Shown here: positions 34,702-43,027 of the stretch, piece after piece
Position numbering within the stretch: the stretch's first letter is position 1
Layout of the letters: every line of letters starts with the position of its first letter
Source: Actinomycetota bacterium
Lineage (GTDB): Bacteria; Actinomycetota; Acidimicrobiia; Acidimicrobiales; Ilumatobacteraceae
NCBI GenBank assembly: GCA_026393475.1
Contig: JAPLAA010000024.1
Coordinates: forward strand, 1-64,000
Direction of reading: 5' to 3'
Length of the DNA stretch: 64,000 nt
Program-made: the position numbers and the translations under genes
Notes under the pieces: generated by a model
Databases searched by the model: none
What the model was told of the DNA's origin: nothing
What the model saw: the letters and a program-made list of their open reading frames with translations, nothing else

Positions 34702-35706
34702 TCATCTCATCGGCTGGATCGGGTCCCAGGCGGACAGCGCCCCGGCCAGATATCCGGTCACGTCGGCCACGAATCGCGACGGCTCGATCGCGCTCGCGCC
34801 CGCTGTCACCGACAACGCCGGCGTGAGCGAACCGGGGGCGTCGGCGTGCCAGATGGCCGTGCCCATCTCCTCGTCCTGCAGCCGCGCCGCCAACGGACGC
34901 AGGTCGGGGCGACCCATCACCGGTCTGCTCCTGAACATCACCCACGTCTCGTACCGGCACTCCACCCGGTACCGCGCGCCCTGGACGGTCGCAATGCGCA
35001 GCCGGTCCGTGCGGGCGTTGATCGCCGCCGGGTGCACCGCCTCCGAGCGATTGATCGTGAACCGGGTGGTCGTCCGCTCCGCCCACGCCTCGGGCACGGT
35101 GACGACGGCCAGGTCGAGGTCGGGCCGTTCGTCGACGGTGACGACACCGGCGTCGATCGCCTCGAGGCTCTCGGTGAGGTGCGCGTCCTCCACCTCCCAC
35201 CATGGTCGGAGGGCGTCCGGATGGTCGAGGATCTCGCTCATGCGCGGCAGGATCTCCTCGTAGAGCCGGCCGCATTCGTCGTCGTACCCGCCCGTGAAGA
35301 TCGCCGGGTCGAGCGGTGATCGCTCGCCGTCGGCCCACGCCGCCAGTGCGAACGCGAGCCGCATGGCGTCGCGATCGACGAACGTGGCGAAGTCGCCGGC
35401 CCGAGCGACGTCGATGGCGCGTTCGCGCCGAGCGCATGCTGCCGTCGGGTCGATCAGTGCGTAGGCACTGACGAGGCCGTCCTGGTCGAAGTGGTTGTTC
35501 GAGACGATCCCAATGCCGTCGAGCAGACCGGGTCGATCGAGTGCCCGGAAGGCGATCTGCGCCGAGAGGTCGTCGAGCAGGTCGACCGGTGTGGGGCTCC
35601 CGGGCCAGTGCGACAGCGTGAGGCACGTGCCCTCGGTGGGGCCGCCGTCCACCACGACGTGCGGCTGCCCGTCGAGCTGGTGGAAGGGCACGAATCGCAG
35701 TGGCAC
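34702..35706 (-). CDS. Conserved protein of unknown function with NNHFDQDG motif
   Basis: 334 residues from ATG 35706. I do not firmly recognise it; the length and layout may fit the actinobacterial DUF6687 group. It has no signal peptide or membrane helix. A striking polar block, GIGIVSNNHFDQDGLVSA (about residues 65-82), looks like a metal- or phosphate-binding loop similar in spirit to the DHH-family NHFDxDG signature. A second Asp/Glu-rich stretch lies at GGYDDECGRLYEEILP. Late strands contain TRFTINRSEAVHPAAINARTD. A phosphoesterase role is possible but unproved. Confidence 0.5.
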   Translation of the reverse strand: MPLRFVPFHQLDGQPHVVVDGGPTEGTCLTLSHWPGSPTPVDLLDDLSAQIAFRALDRPGLLDGIGIVSNNHFDQDGLVSAYALIDPTAACARRERAIDVARAGDFATFVDRDAMRLAFALAAWADGERSPLDPAIFTGGYDDECGRLYEEILPRMSEILDHPDALRPWWEVEDAHLTESLEAIDAGVVTVDERPDLDLAVVTVPEAWAERTTTRFTINRSEAVHPAAINARTDRLRIATVQGARYRVECRYETWVMFRSRPVMGRPDLRPLAARLQDEEMGTAIWHADAPGSLTPALSVTAGASAIEPSRFVADVTGYLAGALSAWDPIQPMR

Positions 35707-35748
35707 GACAGGAACCGTAGCCCGGGGCTGCGTCGAACCCAGCCGTAT

Positions 35749-35764
35749 ATTCCTTGACAGGAAT
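35749..35764 (+). promoter_or_regulatory. ArsR promoter and operator
   Basis: ATTCC-TTGACA-GGAAT: the inverted repeat ATTCC/GGAAT brackets a perfect -35 hexamer TTGACA (35754-35759). A weaker -10, GATCAT, lies 17 bp downstream at 35777-35782. That predicts transcription from about 35789-35790, that is, at the ATG of the ArsR gene. Repressor binding at this place would block RNA polymerase directly. Confidence 0.6.
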
Positions 35765-35789
35765 GTTCGCGGCGACGATCATGGCCGCC

Positions 35790-36173
35790 ATGACGCAGGT
35801 GCTCGAACGGCAGGTGCTGGAGGTGCTCGCCGAGCCCAGCCGGCGACGGATCCTCGACCTGCTGCTCGAACGAGACCACGCCGTCGGCGAGCTCGTCGAT
35901 GCCTTGGCCATGCGCCAGCCGAGCGTCTCCAAGCACCTGAAGGTGCTGCGCTCGGCCGGGTTGGTCACCGTCCGACCCGAGGCCCAGCGACGGGTCTACT
36001 GCCTGCGCGCCGACCCGCTGCAGGAGCTCGACGACTGGCTCGCCCCCTACCGACGGGCCTGGGCGGGTCGCCTCGACGCGCTCGAACGCCATCTCGACGC
36101 ACTCGACGCACTCGATCCGCTCGATCCGCTCGAACCGCCCGATCTCACCCCGCCCCAGGAGGACCCGACATGA
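35790..36173 (+). CDS. ArsR-family transcriptional regulator
   Basis: 127 residues with a winged helix (LAEPSRRRILDLLLERDHAVGELVDALAMRQPSVSKHLKVLRSAGLVTV). No metal-binding cysteines are present, so it belongs to the metal-independent group that usually pairs with SRPBCC proteins. ATG 35790 is chosen because the predicted transcript begins there (leaderless) and upstream ATGs at 35763 and 35781 fall in the operator or promoter. The tail carries short Leu-Asp-Ala/Pro repeats. The stop overlaps the next start (ATGA). Confidence 0.85.
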   Translation: MTQVLERQVLEVLAEPSRRRILDLLLERDHAVGELVDALAMRQPSVSKHLKVLRSAGLVTVRPEAQRRVYCLRADPLQELDDWLAPYRRAWAGRLDALERHLDALDALDPLDPLEPPDLTPPQEDPT

Positions 36174-36751
36174 GCAACCGGCCTTTGCACGCTCCCGACC
36201 AGCCGCTCGGCAGCCCGCTGCGCGACGGCGAACGCCGCGGCATCCACTTCGAACGGCGGTTGCGACACGCCCCCGAACTGGTGTGGCGGGCGATCACCGA
36301 GCGGGAGCACCTCGCCGCCTGGCTGCCCGTCGACATGATCGGCGAACGTCGTGCCGGCGCGGCGCTGGAGATGCCGTTCTGGCCGGCCGTCGTCGAACGC
36401 TTCGGCATCCCCGACCCGATGACGCACGGCGAGATCACCGTGTGGGAGCCGATCAGCACCTTCGAGTGGAACTGGGACGGCGACCTCATCCGCTTCGACC
36501 TCGCGCCGGGTGCCGACGGCGGCACCGTGCTCACCCTCGTCGCCTGGTTCGGCCCGGCGCCGGTCGAGCCGTGGGACGCCGCCGCCGGCTGGCACACCTG
36601 CCTCGACCTCATGGCCCAGCTGCTCGACACCGGCACCGCGCCGGGCCCAGCGCAGGGCAACCCCGACCCCCAGCTCGAGCCCTACCGACTCGCGTTCGAG
36701 GCCCGACCGTCGCGACCTGACCGTCGCGACCTGACGGCTCGGGTCAGTTGA
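36170..36751 (+). CDS. SRPBCC (AHSA1-like) domain protein
   Basis: 193 residues. Core pattern FERRLRHAPELVWRAITEREHLAAWLP then a beta-sheet ending GTVLTLVAWFGPAP and a long C-terminal helix: the START/Bet v1 fold of the AHSA1 group, which binds small hydrophobic ligands. Pairing of ArsR with an AHSA1-like protein is common in actinobacteria, but the function is unknown. The 3' end overlaps the end of dnaB by 8 bp and contains a duplicated GACCGTCGCGACCT. Confidence 0.85.
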   Translation: MSNRPLHAPDQPLGSPLRDGERRGIHFERRLRHAPELVWRAITEREHLAAWLPVDMIGERRAGAALEMPFWPAVVERFGIPDPMTHGEITVWEPISTFEWNWDGDLIRFDLAPGADGGTVLTLVAWFGPAPVEPWDAAAGWHTCLDLMAQLLDTGTAPGPAQGNPDPQLEPYRLAFEARPSRPDRRDLTARVS

Positions 36752-39422
36752 GGCCCTTGGCAGCGTTGTCGTATCGCGTGTACGCGCCGTTGAACACGAG
36801 CCGCACCACCCCGGTGGGACCGGAACGGTGCTTGGCGATGATGACCTCGGCCAGGCCCTTGTCGGGCGTCTCGCGGTTGTACACCTCGTCGCGATACAGG
36901 AACATCACGACGTCGGCGTCCTGTTCGAGCGAACCGGACTCACGGAGGTCGGCGAGCATCGGTCGTTTGTCGGCACGGGCCTCGAGGTTTCGACTCAGCT
37001 GACTGAGCGCCACGATCGGCACCTCGAGCTCACGGGCGAGGATCTTCAGACCACGGCTGATCTCGCTCACCTCGAGCTGGCGGTTCTCGGAGTTCGAGCC
37101 GCCGCTCATGAGCTGGAGGTAGTCGATCACGATGAGGGCGATGCCGCCGTAGCGAGCCTTCATGCGCCGAGCCTTGGCCCGGATCTCCATGACGGTGACC
37201 CGTGGGTTGTCGTCGAGGAACAGCGGCACCTCGAGCCGGTTGATCGCCCGGCCGATCTTGGTCCAGTCGCTGTCGACGAGGCGGCCGGTGCGCAGTTTCT
37301 GCGAGTCGACCCGCGCCTCGCTCGACAGGATTCTCTGGGTGAGCTCGGCGTGGCCCATCTCGAGCGAGAAGAACAGCGCCGGCTTCTTCGCCGTCATCGC
37401 GATGTGCGTCGCCATCCCCAAGCCGAACGCTGTGTTGTGCACGAACACGTCGGCGGCGACGAAGTTGTGGGTCCCCGGCACGTTGAAGTCGTAGATCCGG
37501 TCCCACCCGCACGACTCGATCTGGACCACCGCGTCCCAGGACACGTCGGGCGACGCCCAGCGGCGCAGCACGTCGCAGTCGAGCACCTCGGCCAGCAGGG
37601 CGATCGTCTCGCGGCGCGGCGAACGACGGTACGGGTGCCAGTTGTGACTCGACGGCTTGCCGGCTGCCCGGCTGATCTCGGCCCAGCTGCGCTCGCCCTT
37701 GGCCTTGACCACGTCGTCCCACACGTCGATCGGCAACGAGTCGGCGGTGAACGACGGCTGCGCGTGCTCGACGGCATCGACCACACGCTGGACGGCAGCC
37801 TCCTTGCCGAGGATGCCGATCTCGGCCGCGAACGCCCGCAGCGACACCGCGTCCATGATCTCGACCTCGAACGCCCGACGGCGCTCGCCCCGATATGCGA
37901 TCGACCGCTCGCGACGCTTCGCCCGGATGCCGAAGCGCAGCAGGAGATGGAAGACGTCGAGGCTCAGCTGCTCGGAGACCGTGCCGTAGCCGATGCGCGC
38001 GTACCCCGCCGCTGCGACCCACGCGGTGCCGTCGGTGGCGAACAGCCGGTTCAGGAACCGGGCCACCTGCTCGCGCGGTGCGGTGAACACCGCAGCCGGC
38101 ACTCGCTTGTCGTGCGCGTTGGCGCCCCACGCCCCATGACGACGCAGCATGTCGGTGACCGGGTTCGACCGTCGACCGCCACGATCGCCGCCGACGATCC
38201 GCCACGTCGCTGCCGCACCTGCGGGTGCGCCGAACCGGAGTTCGGCACCGAGGTCGGCCGCAGCCCGGCGCGCCACGTCGAGCGCCGGCTCGTTGGCGGT
38301 GGTGAACGCCGGCGTGGTGCGGCCTGCACCGATCGAGCCGTCACCGAGCAGCAGCGCCAGCAGGTCGAGTTCGGCCGGCACCATCTCGCGATCGCCGAAC
38401 ACCTCGAGCGCACGGGGCACGGCGATCCGGTCGCCGACGGTGATGTCGCGCAGCGGACGCCAGCCCTTGCCGGTGAGCAGCGGGTGTTCCTCGGTGATCC
38501 GGATCGTGCGACCCGAGCGGGTGGTGACGCGGAAGAGCGGCTTGGAGCCATCGCTGTAGAACCCACCGAACGGTGCCGGAACCGCGGCTCCGGTGTCGTC
38601 GAGGGTGGTGCACCACACGGTGGAACCGGCCGCGCCCGCCTCGAACCACGCCTCGGCGGTGCGGACCTCACCGGTGAGCGGATCGACCATCGGGGTGTCC
38701 CATGCGACGCACTTGCCCATCGCGGGCCGCGCGCCGACGATGTTGAGGGTGCTGGGCTGCAGGCCCGACATGATCTCGTCGAGGTCGTTGAACCCGGTGG
38801 CCACGCCGGTGATGGTGTCGCCGCGGTCGAAGGTCTCCTGCAGCTTGTCCATCGCGAGCGGGAGCAGGTCGCTGAGCGGTCGGGTGGAGTCGATCACCCG
38901 GTCCTCGGCCACCTCGAACATCTTCGTCTCGGCCTCGTCGAGGGCCTTGGTGACGTCGTCGGGCTCCATGTAGGCGAGCTCGGCGATCTCGCTGGCGACG
39001 CTGATCATGCGCCGCAGCACCGCTGTGTCCTGCACGATCTTGGCGTACCGGTTGGCGTTGGAGATCGCCGGGGTGGCGTTCTGCAGCTCGAGCAGGAACT
39101 GCGGGCCACCGATCTCGTCGAGGAGCCCGGCACGACGGAGCTCGTCGGCGACGGTGACCACGTCGATCGGCTGGCCGGTGGTCATCAGGCCGCGGACGGC
39201 GGCGTAGATGTGCTGGTGAGCGGGCTTGTAGAAGTGATCGACCAGCAGGCCGAGCTCGGCGACGTTGCCCACCACGTCACGCGACAACAGCAGGGCGCCG
39301 AGCAGGCTCTCCTCGGCGTTCAGGTTGTGCGGTGGGACCCGGCCCTCGTTGCGGCGGGGGGCCTGGCGGTTGCCGCCCCCCGGGCCACTGTTCGAACCGC
39401 GGTCGTCGTTGCTGAATGCCAT
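36744..39422 (-). CDS. dnaB: Replicative DNA helicase DnaB with intein
   Basis: The precursor is 892 residues; without the intein the helicase is 466, the normal size. The N-terminal DnaB domain covers about 30-135 and the linker runs to about 200. The RecA-like ATPase starts near 205. Walker A reads GARPAMGK up to residue 237, is interrupted by the intein (238-663), and resumes TAFGLG at 664. Walker B is LIVIDYLQLMSGG. The helicase is essential, so efficient splicing is required. It sits downstream of rplI in the same direction, separated by a terminator-bearing 363-bp gap, so it probably has its own promoter. Confidence 0.97.
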   Translation of the reverse strand: MAFSNDDRGSNSGPGGGNRQAPRRNEGRVPPHNLNAEESLLGALLLSRDVVGNVAELGLLVDHFYKPAHQHIYAAVRGLMTTGQPIDVVTVADELRRAGLLDEIGGPQFLLELQNATPAISNANRYAKIVQDTAVLRRMISVASEIAELAYMEPDDVTKALDEAETKMFEVAEDRVIDSTRPLSDLLPLAMDKLQETFDRGDTITGVATGFNDLDEIMSGLQPSTLNIVGARPAMGKCVAWDTPMVDPLTGEVRTAEAWFEAGAAGSTVWCTTLDDTGAAVPAPFGGFYSDGSKPLFRVTTRSGRTIRITEEHPLLTGKGWRPLRDITVGDRIAVPRALEVFGDREMVPAELDLLALLLGDGSIGAGRTTPAFTTANEPALDVARRAAADLGAELRFGAPAGAAATWRIVGGDRGGRRSNPVTDMLRRHGAWGANAHDKRVPAAVFTAPREQVARFLNRLFATDGTAWVAAAGYARIGYGTVSEQLSLDVFHLLLRFGIRAKRRERSIAYRGERRRAFEVEIMDAVSLRAFAAEIGILGKEAAVQRVVDAVEHAQPSFTADSLPIDVWDDVVKAKGERSWAEISRAAGKPSSHNWHPYRRSPRRETIALLAEVLDCDVLRRWASPDVSWDAVVQIESCGWDRIYDFNVPGTHNFVAADVFVHNTAFGLGMATHIAMTAKKPALFFSLEMGHAELTQRILSSEARVDSQKLRTGRLVDSDWTKIGRAINRLEVPLFLDDNPRVTVMEIRAKARRMKARYGGIALIVIDYLQLMSGGSNSENRQLEVSEISRGLKILARELEVPIVALSQLSRNLEARADKRPMLADLRESGSLEQDADVVMFLYRDEVYNRETPDKGLAEVIIAKHRSGPTGVVRLVFNGAYTRYDNAAKGLN
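37434..38711 (-). other. Intein in the DnaB P-loop (426 residues) with LAGLIDADG endonuclease
   Basis: The intein starts at Cys238 directly after the lysine of the P-loop and ends at His662-Asn663, followed by Thr664 as the +1 residue. Splicing blocks are visible: block A CVAWDTPM, block B TRSGRTIRITEEHPLLTGKGW, block F YDFNVPGTHNFVAADVF and block G VHN. Two LAGLIDADG (DOD) motifs, ELDLLALLLGDGSIG and FLNRLFATDGTAW, mark a homing endonuclease that looks intact. Base composition is like that of the host gene, so it is not recent by this crude measure. Confidence 0.95.
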
Positions 39423-39785
39423 GGGACCACCACCTTCGTCGGACGACCATGTGGATCGCTAGTGCCAACTACCTGTGTCTTTCCTGGGGACAACCATCGC
39501 CGCCTGTGGACGAGACGACGACGATCAGCCTCTCAGGTGGGGGCGGTCACGACGGGGATGACGAGCGGGTGTCACCGGTGACCTGGGGTCCCGTGCCAAT
39601 GGACACCAATGGGGGACCCGATCGAGGGGGATGTGCACCACCACCGTCCGGCGGTGTGCAACGTGTGGAAAAGAGTGGAACACCCCCGACTGCGACCCAT
39701 CGATGACTCGATGTCGTCGCAGTCGGGGAGTCCGACGGATGAAACCGTTGGCCGACCGGCCCGCGAAGGCCTGGCCGGACCGGGA
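39423..39785. other. 363-bp gap between dnaB and rplI
   Basis: No gene is seen. The stretch holds the rplI-side terminator hairpin (39684-39728), a perfect 12-bp palindrome GTCACCGGTGAC at 39571-39582, and a direct repeat CCAATGG near 39595-39612. Two sequences resemble DnaA boxes when read on the minus strand (TTTTCCACA, complement of about 39662-39671, and GTCCACAGG near 39508). The dnaB start has AAGGTGG upstream. Confidence 0.6.
39684..39728 (-). terminator. Two-tier terminator hairpin downstream of rplI
   Basis: Outer 13-bp arms CCCCGACTGCGAC / GTCGCAGTCGGGG are perfect. A second, inner stem CATCGA-TGAC-TCGATG stacks inside it. On the minus strand the hairpin is followed by TGTTCCACTCTTTTCC, a T-rich tract. 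It lies 58 bp after the rplI stop and should end the rpsF-ssb-rpsR-rplI transcript before dnaB. Confidence 0.8.
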
Positions 39786-40229
39786 TCAGGCCTTGACGAC
39801 CTCGACGCTGACCGGGAACTCCACGTCGGAGTGGAGCTTCACGGCGACGCTGTAGGTGCCGAGCGTCTTGATCTGCTCGACGTGCAGCTTCTTGCGGTCG
39901 ATCGAGATGTTGGCCTGGGCGTGGATCGCCTGGGCGATGTCACCGGTGGTGACCGAACCGAAGAGCCTGCCCTCGGAGCCGGCCTTGGCGGTGATGGTGA
40001 TGGTGCGGGCGACCAGCGCCGAGGCGATGGTCTGGGCCGACTCACGGTCGGCGGCGTCGCGGAGGTCGCGGGCTCGGCGCATGGCCTTCGCCTGGCTCAC
40101 GGCACCGTCGGTGGCGACGAGGGCATGGCCCTTCGGCAGGAGGTAGTTGCGGGCGTGGCCGTCACTGACCTCGACGATGTCGCCGCGCTTGCCCACGCCG
40201 ACCAGGTCGTTGCGAAGAATCACCTTCAT
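39786..40229 (-). CDS. rplI: 50S ribosomal protein L9
   Basis: 147 residues, the normal size. The N-terminal RNA-binding domain MKVILRNDLVGVGKRGDIVEVSDGHARNYLLPKG is canonical; a connecting helix and C-terminal domain follow. L9 sits at the L1 stalk base and affects reading-frame maintenance. The start lies 2 bp after the rpsR stop, so the two are coupled. Confidence 0.97.
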   Translation of the reverse strand: MKVILRNDLVGVGKRGDIVEVSDGHARNYLLPKGHALVATDGAVSQAKAMRRARDLRDAADRESAQTIASALVARTITITAKAGSEGRLFGSVTTGDIAQAIHAQANISIDRKKLHVEQIKTLGTYSVAVKLHSDVEFPVSVEVVKA

Positions 40230-40231
40230 GA

Positions 40232-40660
40232 TCAGGCCTCCACCTCGGACTCGACGGACTGAATGGACTCGTTCGCCTCGGCGGATTCCGTGGTCTCGAC
40301 GGCTGCGTCCACATCGGTGGCGGCGGCCTCGTCACGACGGGGACCACGCTCGCGGCGATCGTCACCGTCGCGCGGCGGGCGACCCGCACGGGTCTGGGCG
40401 ACCCGCTTGGTGTAGGGCAGGAGGGCCATCTCGCGAGCATTCTTCACCGCGTTGGCGATGTCGCGCTGCTGCTGGACGTCGTTGCCGGTGACCCGACGGT
40501 TGCGGATCTTGGAGCGGTCGCTCACGAAACGCTGGAGCAGGTTGACGTCCTTGTAGTCGACGAACTCCACCTTCTCGGTGATCAGGACGCTGGTCTTCTT
40601 CTTGAACTTCTTCGGGTTGGCTTCGCGGGGAGCGCGCGCCTTGTTCTTCTTGCTGGTCAT
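40232..40660 (-). CDS. rpsR: 30S ribosomal protein S18 with acidic C-terminal extension
   Basis: The S18 core spans about residues 25-87 ([27 protein letters not shown] to MALLPYTKR). It belongs to the cysteine-free (non-zinc) type. A tail of about 55 residues follows: first basic ([16 protein letters not shown]), then strongly acidic and Ser/Glu-rich, ending VESEVEA. Typical S18 proteins are 70-90 residues, so 142 is unusual. The tail has no known fold. Confidence 0.95.
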   Translation of the reverse strand: MTSKKNKARAPREANPKKFKKKTSVLITEKVEFVDYKDVNLLQRFVSDRSKIRNRRVTGNDVQQQRDIANAVKNAREMALLPYTKRVAQTRAGRPPRDGDDRRERGPRRDEAAATDVDAAVETTESAEANESIQSVESEVEA

Positions 40661-40761
40661 GGGTCTCTCAGTTCGAAACGATCGGTTGCAGATCAGTTGC
40701 GGATCAACGGTGTGCCGGGCGAGGTGGCCCGACGAGGGATCTCGAGGAGATCAGTTGCGGA

Positions 40762-41256
40762 TCAGAAGGGCTCTTCGTCGCCGTAGACGGGATCGGCCGG
40801 GCGTCCACCACCGGAGTTGCCACCCTGGGAGCCGCCGCCCTGGCGACCGCCTCCGGAGTTGCCACCCTGGTAGCCGCCGCCCTGGCTGCCATCGGCGTTC
40901 GTGCGCTGGGTGCGCTCGACCGTGGCCGTTGCCCAACGCAGGCTCGGCCCGATCTCGTCGGCGACGATCTCGACGACGTTGCGCTTCTCGCCCTGCTGGG
41001 TCTCGTACTCGCGCTGCTCGAGGCGGCCGGTGACGATGACCCGGGATCCCTTGGTGAGCGACGCGGCTGCGTTCTCACCGAGCTGATCCCACGCACTGAC
41101 GTTGAAGAACGACACCTTCTCCTGCCATTCGCCGTTCTGCTGGTAGCGACGGTTCACGGCCAGGCCGAAGCTGGCGATGCCCTTGCCACCCGTGGTGAAA
41201 CGGAGCTCGGGGTCGCGGGTCAGGTTTCCGACGATGGTGACGGTGTTGTCGGCCAT
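40762..41256 (-). CDS. ssb: Single-stranded DNA-binding protein
   Basis: 164 residues. The OB-fold (1-110) begins MADNTVTIVGNLTRDPELRFTTGG. A glycine/glutamine-rich linker of two near-identical GGGxQGGNSGGG runs follows, and the acidic tip DEEPF that docks replication partners closes the protein. ATG 41256 is chosen over upstream in-frame codons because it matches the family N-terminus. The 101-bp gap to rpsR holds a repeated GATCAGTTGCGGATCA. Confidence 0.96.
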   Translation of the reverse strand: MADNTVTIVGNLTRDPELRFTTGGKGIASFGLAVNRRYQQNGEWQEKVSFFNVSAWDQLGENAAASLTKGSRVIVTGRLEQREYETQQGEKRNVVEIVADEIGPSLRWATATVERTQRTNADGSQGGGYQGGNSGGGRQGGGSQGGNSGGGRPADPVYGDEEPF

Positions 41257-41299
41257 GATGGCCTCCTTCGTGGACGGGGTCCGATGGGACCAGCGGCCG

Positions 41300-41632
41300 T
41301 CAGGCCGCAGCCCCCGACATGCCGCGGCGCTCCGCCTCGGCGTCGGGCAGACGGATGAGCTTGTGGCGGACGATGTCGTCTGCGATGCGGAACGAACGCT
41401 CGAGTTCGTCGAGGGCGCCACCGGTCGCGAAGAGGTTCAGTACGAGGTAGTACCCGTACTCCTTCTTGTTGATCGGATAGGCGTACTGGCGGCGTCCCCA
41501 CCAGTCGGGCTTGCCGTGCACCGAGCCGCCGGCTGCGGTGATCGAGTCGGTGACCGACTTGATCCACGCCCGGGCGGCGGTGTCTTCGAGATCACCATCG
41601 ATGATGACCATGAGTTCATAGGCACGCTGCAT
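41300..41632 (-). CDS. rpsF: 30S ribosomal protein S6
   Basis: 110 residues with the S6 pattern MQRAYELMVIIDGDL and the mid-domain GKPDWWGRRQYAYPINKKEYGYY that contacts S18. The start is ATG 41632 with GGAGG (complement of about 41643-41648). It is first in the operon rpsF-ssb-rpsR-rplI. The S6:S18 complex binds the leader RNA of this operon in many bacteria. Confidence 0.96.
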   Translation of the reverse strand: MQRAYELMVIIDGDLEDTAARAWIKSVTDSITAAGGSVHGKPDWWGRRQYAYPINKKEYGYYLVLNLFATGGALDELERSFRIADDIVRHKLIRLPDAEAERRGMSGAAA

Positions 41633-41654
41633 GCGTGTGGAACCTCCCTTCGGA

Positions 41655-41679
41655 CCCGATGCTGTTCCTGCAGCCCGGG
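41655..41679 (-). promoter_or_regulatory. Possible S6:S18 autoregulatory leader hairpin
   Basis: On the minus strand the rpsF leader can fold CCCG...CGGG with an inner GCTG/CAGC stem and an unpaired bulge, about 23 bases before the start codon. The known S6:S18 leader has a bulged CCG-containing hairpin at this place. Match judged only by eye. Confidence 0.35.
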
Positions 41680-41848
41680 GCCCCGTGATGGGGCAGGGTG
41701 AATATGACCCGGTGAGCGTAACGGGTGATCGGCGACATGGCACCAGTCGACCACGGGGGTGTCACACGGATCCTGGACAGCGAGAGGTCGGACGGGACGA
41801 GGTCGGGACAGCGAGGGCACTTCGTTGGTCACGCGGTACGGTCGGCCG

Positions 41849-42421
41849 ATGGATCTGCAGGCCTGGCTCGTCGACTCCCACGCCGATCTGCGGCGACGGC
41901 TGTTCGGCGCGGTGGTGCAGCAGGTGCCCACCGATCGGTGGGACGAACAGGCCGACGGCGGTGGCTCGAGCATCACCTGGCTGCTCCTGCACCTGGCTCG
42001 GCACCAGGACCTGGCCCTCACCACCGTCATCCGCAACAAGCCGCCGCTGTTCCTCGCCCACGCCACGGCGCTCGGGCTCGGCGACGCGCCCTCGTCGAGC
42101 GGCCTCGGCGAGCGCGAGCAGGTGGCGGTCAGCGCAGTGGTGCCACCCGATGCGCTCGTCGCCTACGTGAACGCCACGTTCGACGCCACCGAACGCTGGT
42201 TGCGGCGACTGGCGGCGATGGCGCTCGTCGTCGTGCCCGACACCCCGCGGCGACTGCGCACCAAGGCGCTGCTCGATCCGGTCGAACTCGACTGGCTGTT
42301 CGCCATGTGGGGCGGCCACACCGTCGACTGGTTCGTCCAGTGGCCCGTGCTCGGCCACGGTCAGGCCCACGTGGGCGAGGCGATCGCCGTCCGCAATCGG
42401 ATGGGGCTCAGCCCGTTCTGA
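41849..42421 (+). CDS. DinB-like/maleylpyruvate-isomerase-type protein
   Basis: 190 residues, probably a four-helix bundle of the DinB superfamily: ITWLLLHLARHQDLAL with histidines in the second helix, then ALVAYVNATFDATERWLRRLA, and a third His-containing helix WGGHTVDWFVQWPVLGHGQAHVGEA. Such proteins are metal- and thiol-dependent (mycothiol or bacillithiol) transferases. ATG 41849 is the first good start. It is divergent from rpsF. Confidence 0.7.
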   Translation: MDLQAWLVDSHADLRRRLFGAVVQQVPTDRWDEQADGGGSSITWLLLHLARHQDLALTTVIRNKPPLFLAHATALGLGDAPSSSGLGEREQVAVSAVVPPDALVAYVNATFDATERWLRRLAAMALVVVPDTPRRLRTKALLDPVELDWLFAMWGGHTVDWFVQWPVLGHGQAHVGEAIAVRNRMGLSPF

Positions 42422-42454
42422 CGGGCGGGTTCAGCCGGCGGAATCGGGCGGGGA

Positions 42455-42901
42455 TCAGCCGGCCGAACCGGTGCGTGCCCGTCGCCCGCTGCCACCGACC
42501 GGCAGCACCCGCAGGAGATGGTGCCAGCGGCAGTCGATGCAGGCCTCGACCACGTACGCGGTGAGATCGTCCGAGCGCTGGTTGAGCGCCGCCATCTCCT
42601 TCGCCGTCGACACGCACCGACCCTGGGCGGGCAAACGCGAGCCGAACACGTACGTGACGAGCCGCAGCGTGGACTCCTGGCAGATCGGGCAGGCCGAGCG
42701 ACTCTCGGTGCCGACGTTGCGGGCCGCACGGATGAGCTCGGGGTGCGCGTCGCAGATCTGGTCCTGGCGGAGACGGCCGCGGCGGAACTCGTTGACGAGG
42801 TGGCGACGTGACAATCGGTGGTCGACGACGCCGCGCCCCGCACCCCGCAGGGCGCCGGCGGAGAACTGGCCCTGGCCCTGCCCCTGACCCTTCGTCGACA
42901 T
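42455..42901 (-). CDS. DUF5318 protein (Rv0049-like) with zinc ribbon
   Basis: 148 residues. The sequence aligns by eye with M. tuberculosis Rv0049, which also lies near rpsF: RGVVDHRLSRRHLVNEFRRG, the pair CPIC / CIDCRWH for a zinc ribbon, and LVTYVFGSRLPAQ. The N-terminus has a KGQGQGQGQ repeat. The function is unknown, but its position next to the ribosomal operon is conserved across actinobacteria. Confidence 0.85.
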   Translation of the reverse strand: MSTKGQGQGQGQFSAGALRGAGRGVVDHRLSRRHLVNEFRRGRLRQDQICDAHPELIRAARNVGTESRSACPICQESTLRLVTYVFGSRLPAQGRCVSTAKEMAALNQRSDDLTAYVVEACIDCRWHHLLRVLPVGGSGRRARTGSAG

Positions 42902-43027
42902 GCCGACAGAGGCTACCGACCCGGTGGTGCGGCCACCCGTGACGGACGCCCTCCTCGACGTCCTGCCAGCCCTCGCGCACCGGGCCGGATCCGCAGCCGT
43001 ACACGCCCGATCGGTCACACTGGGCCC

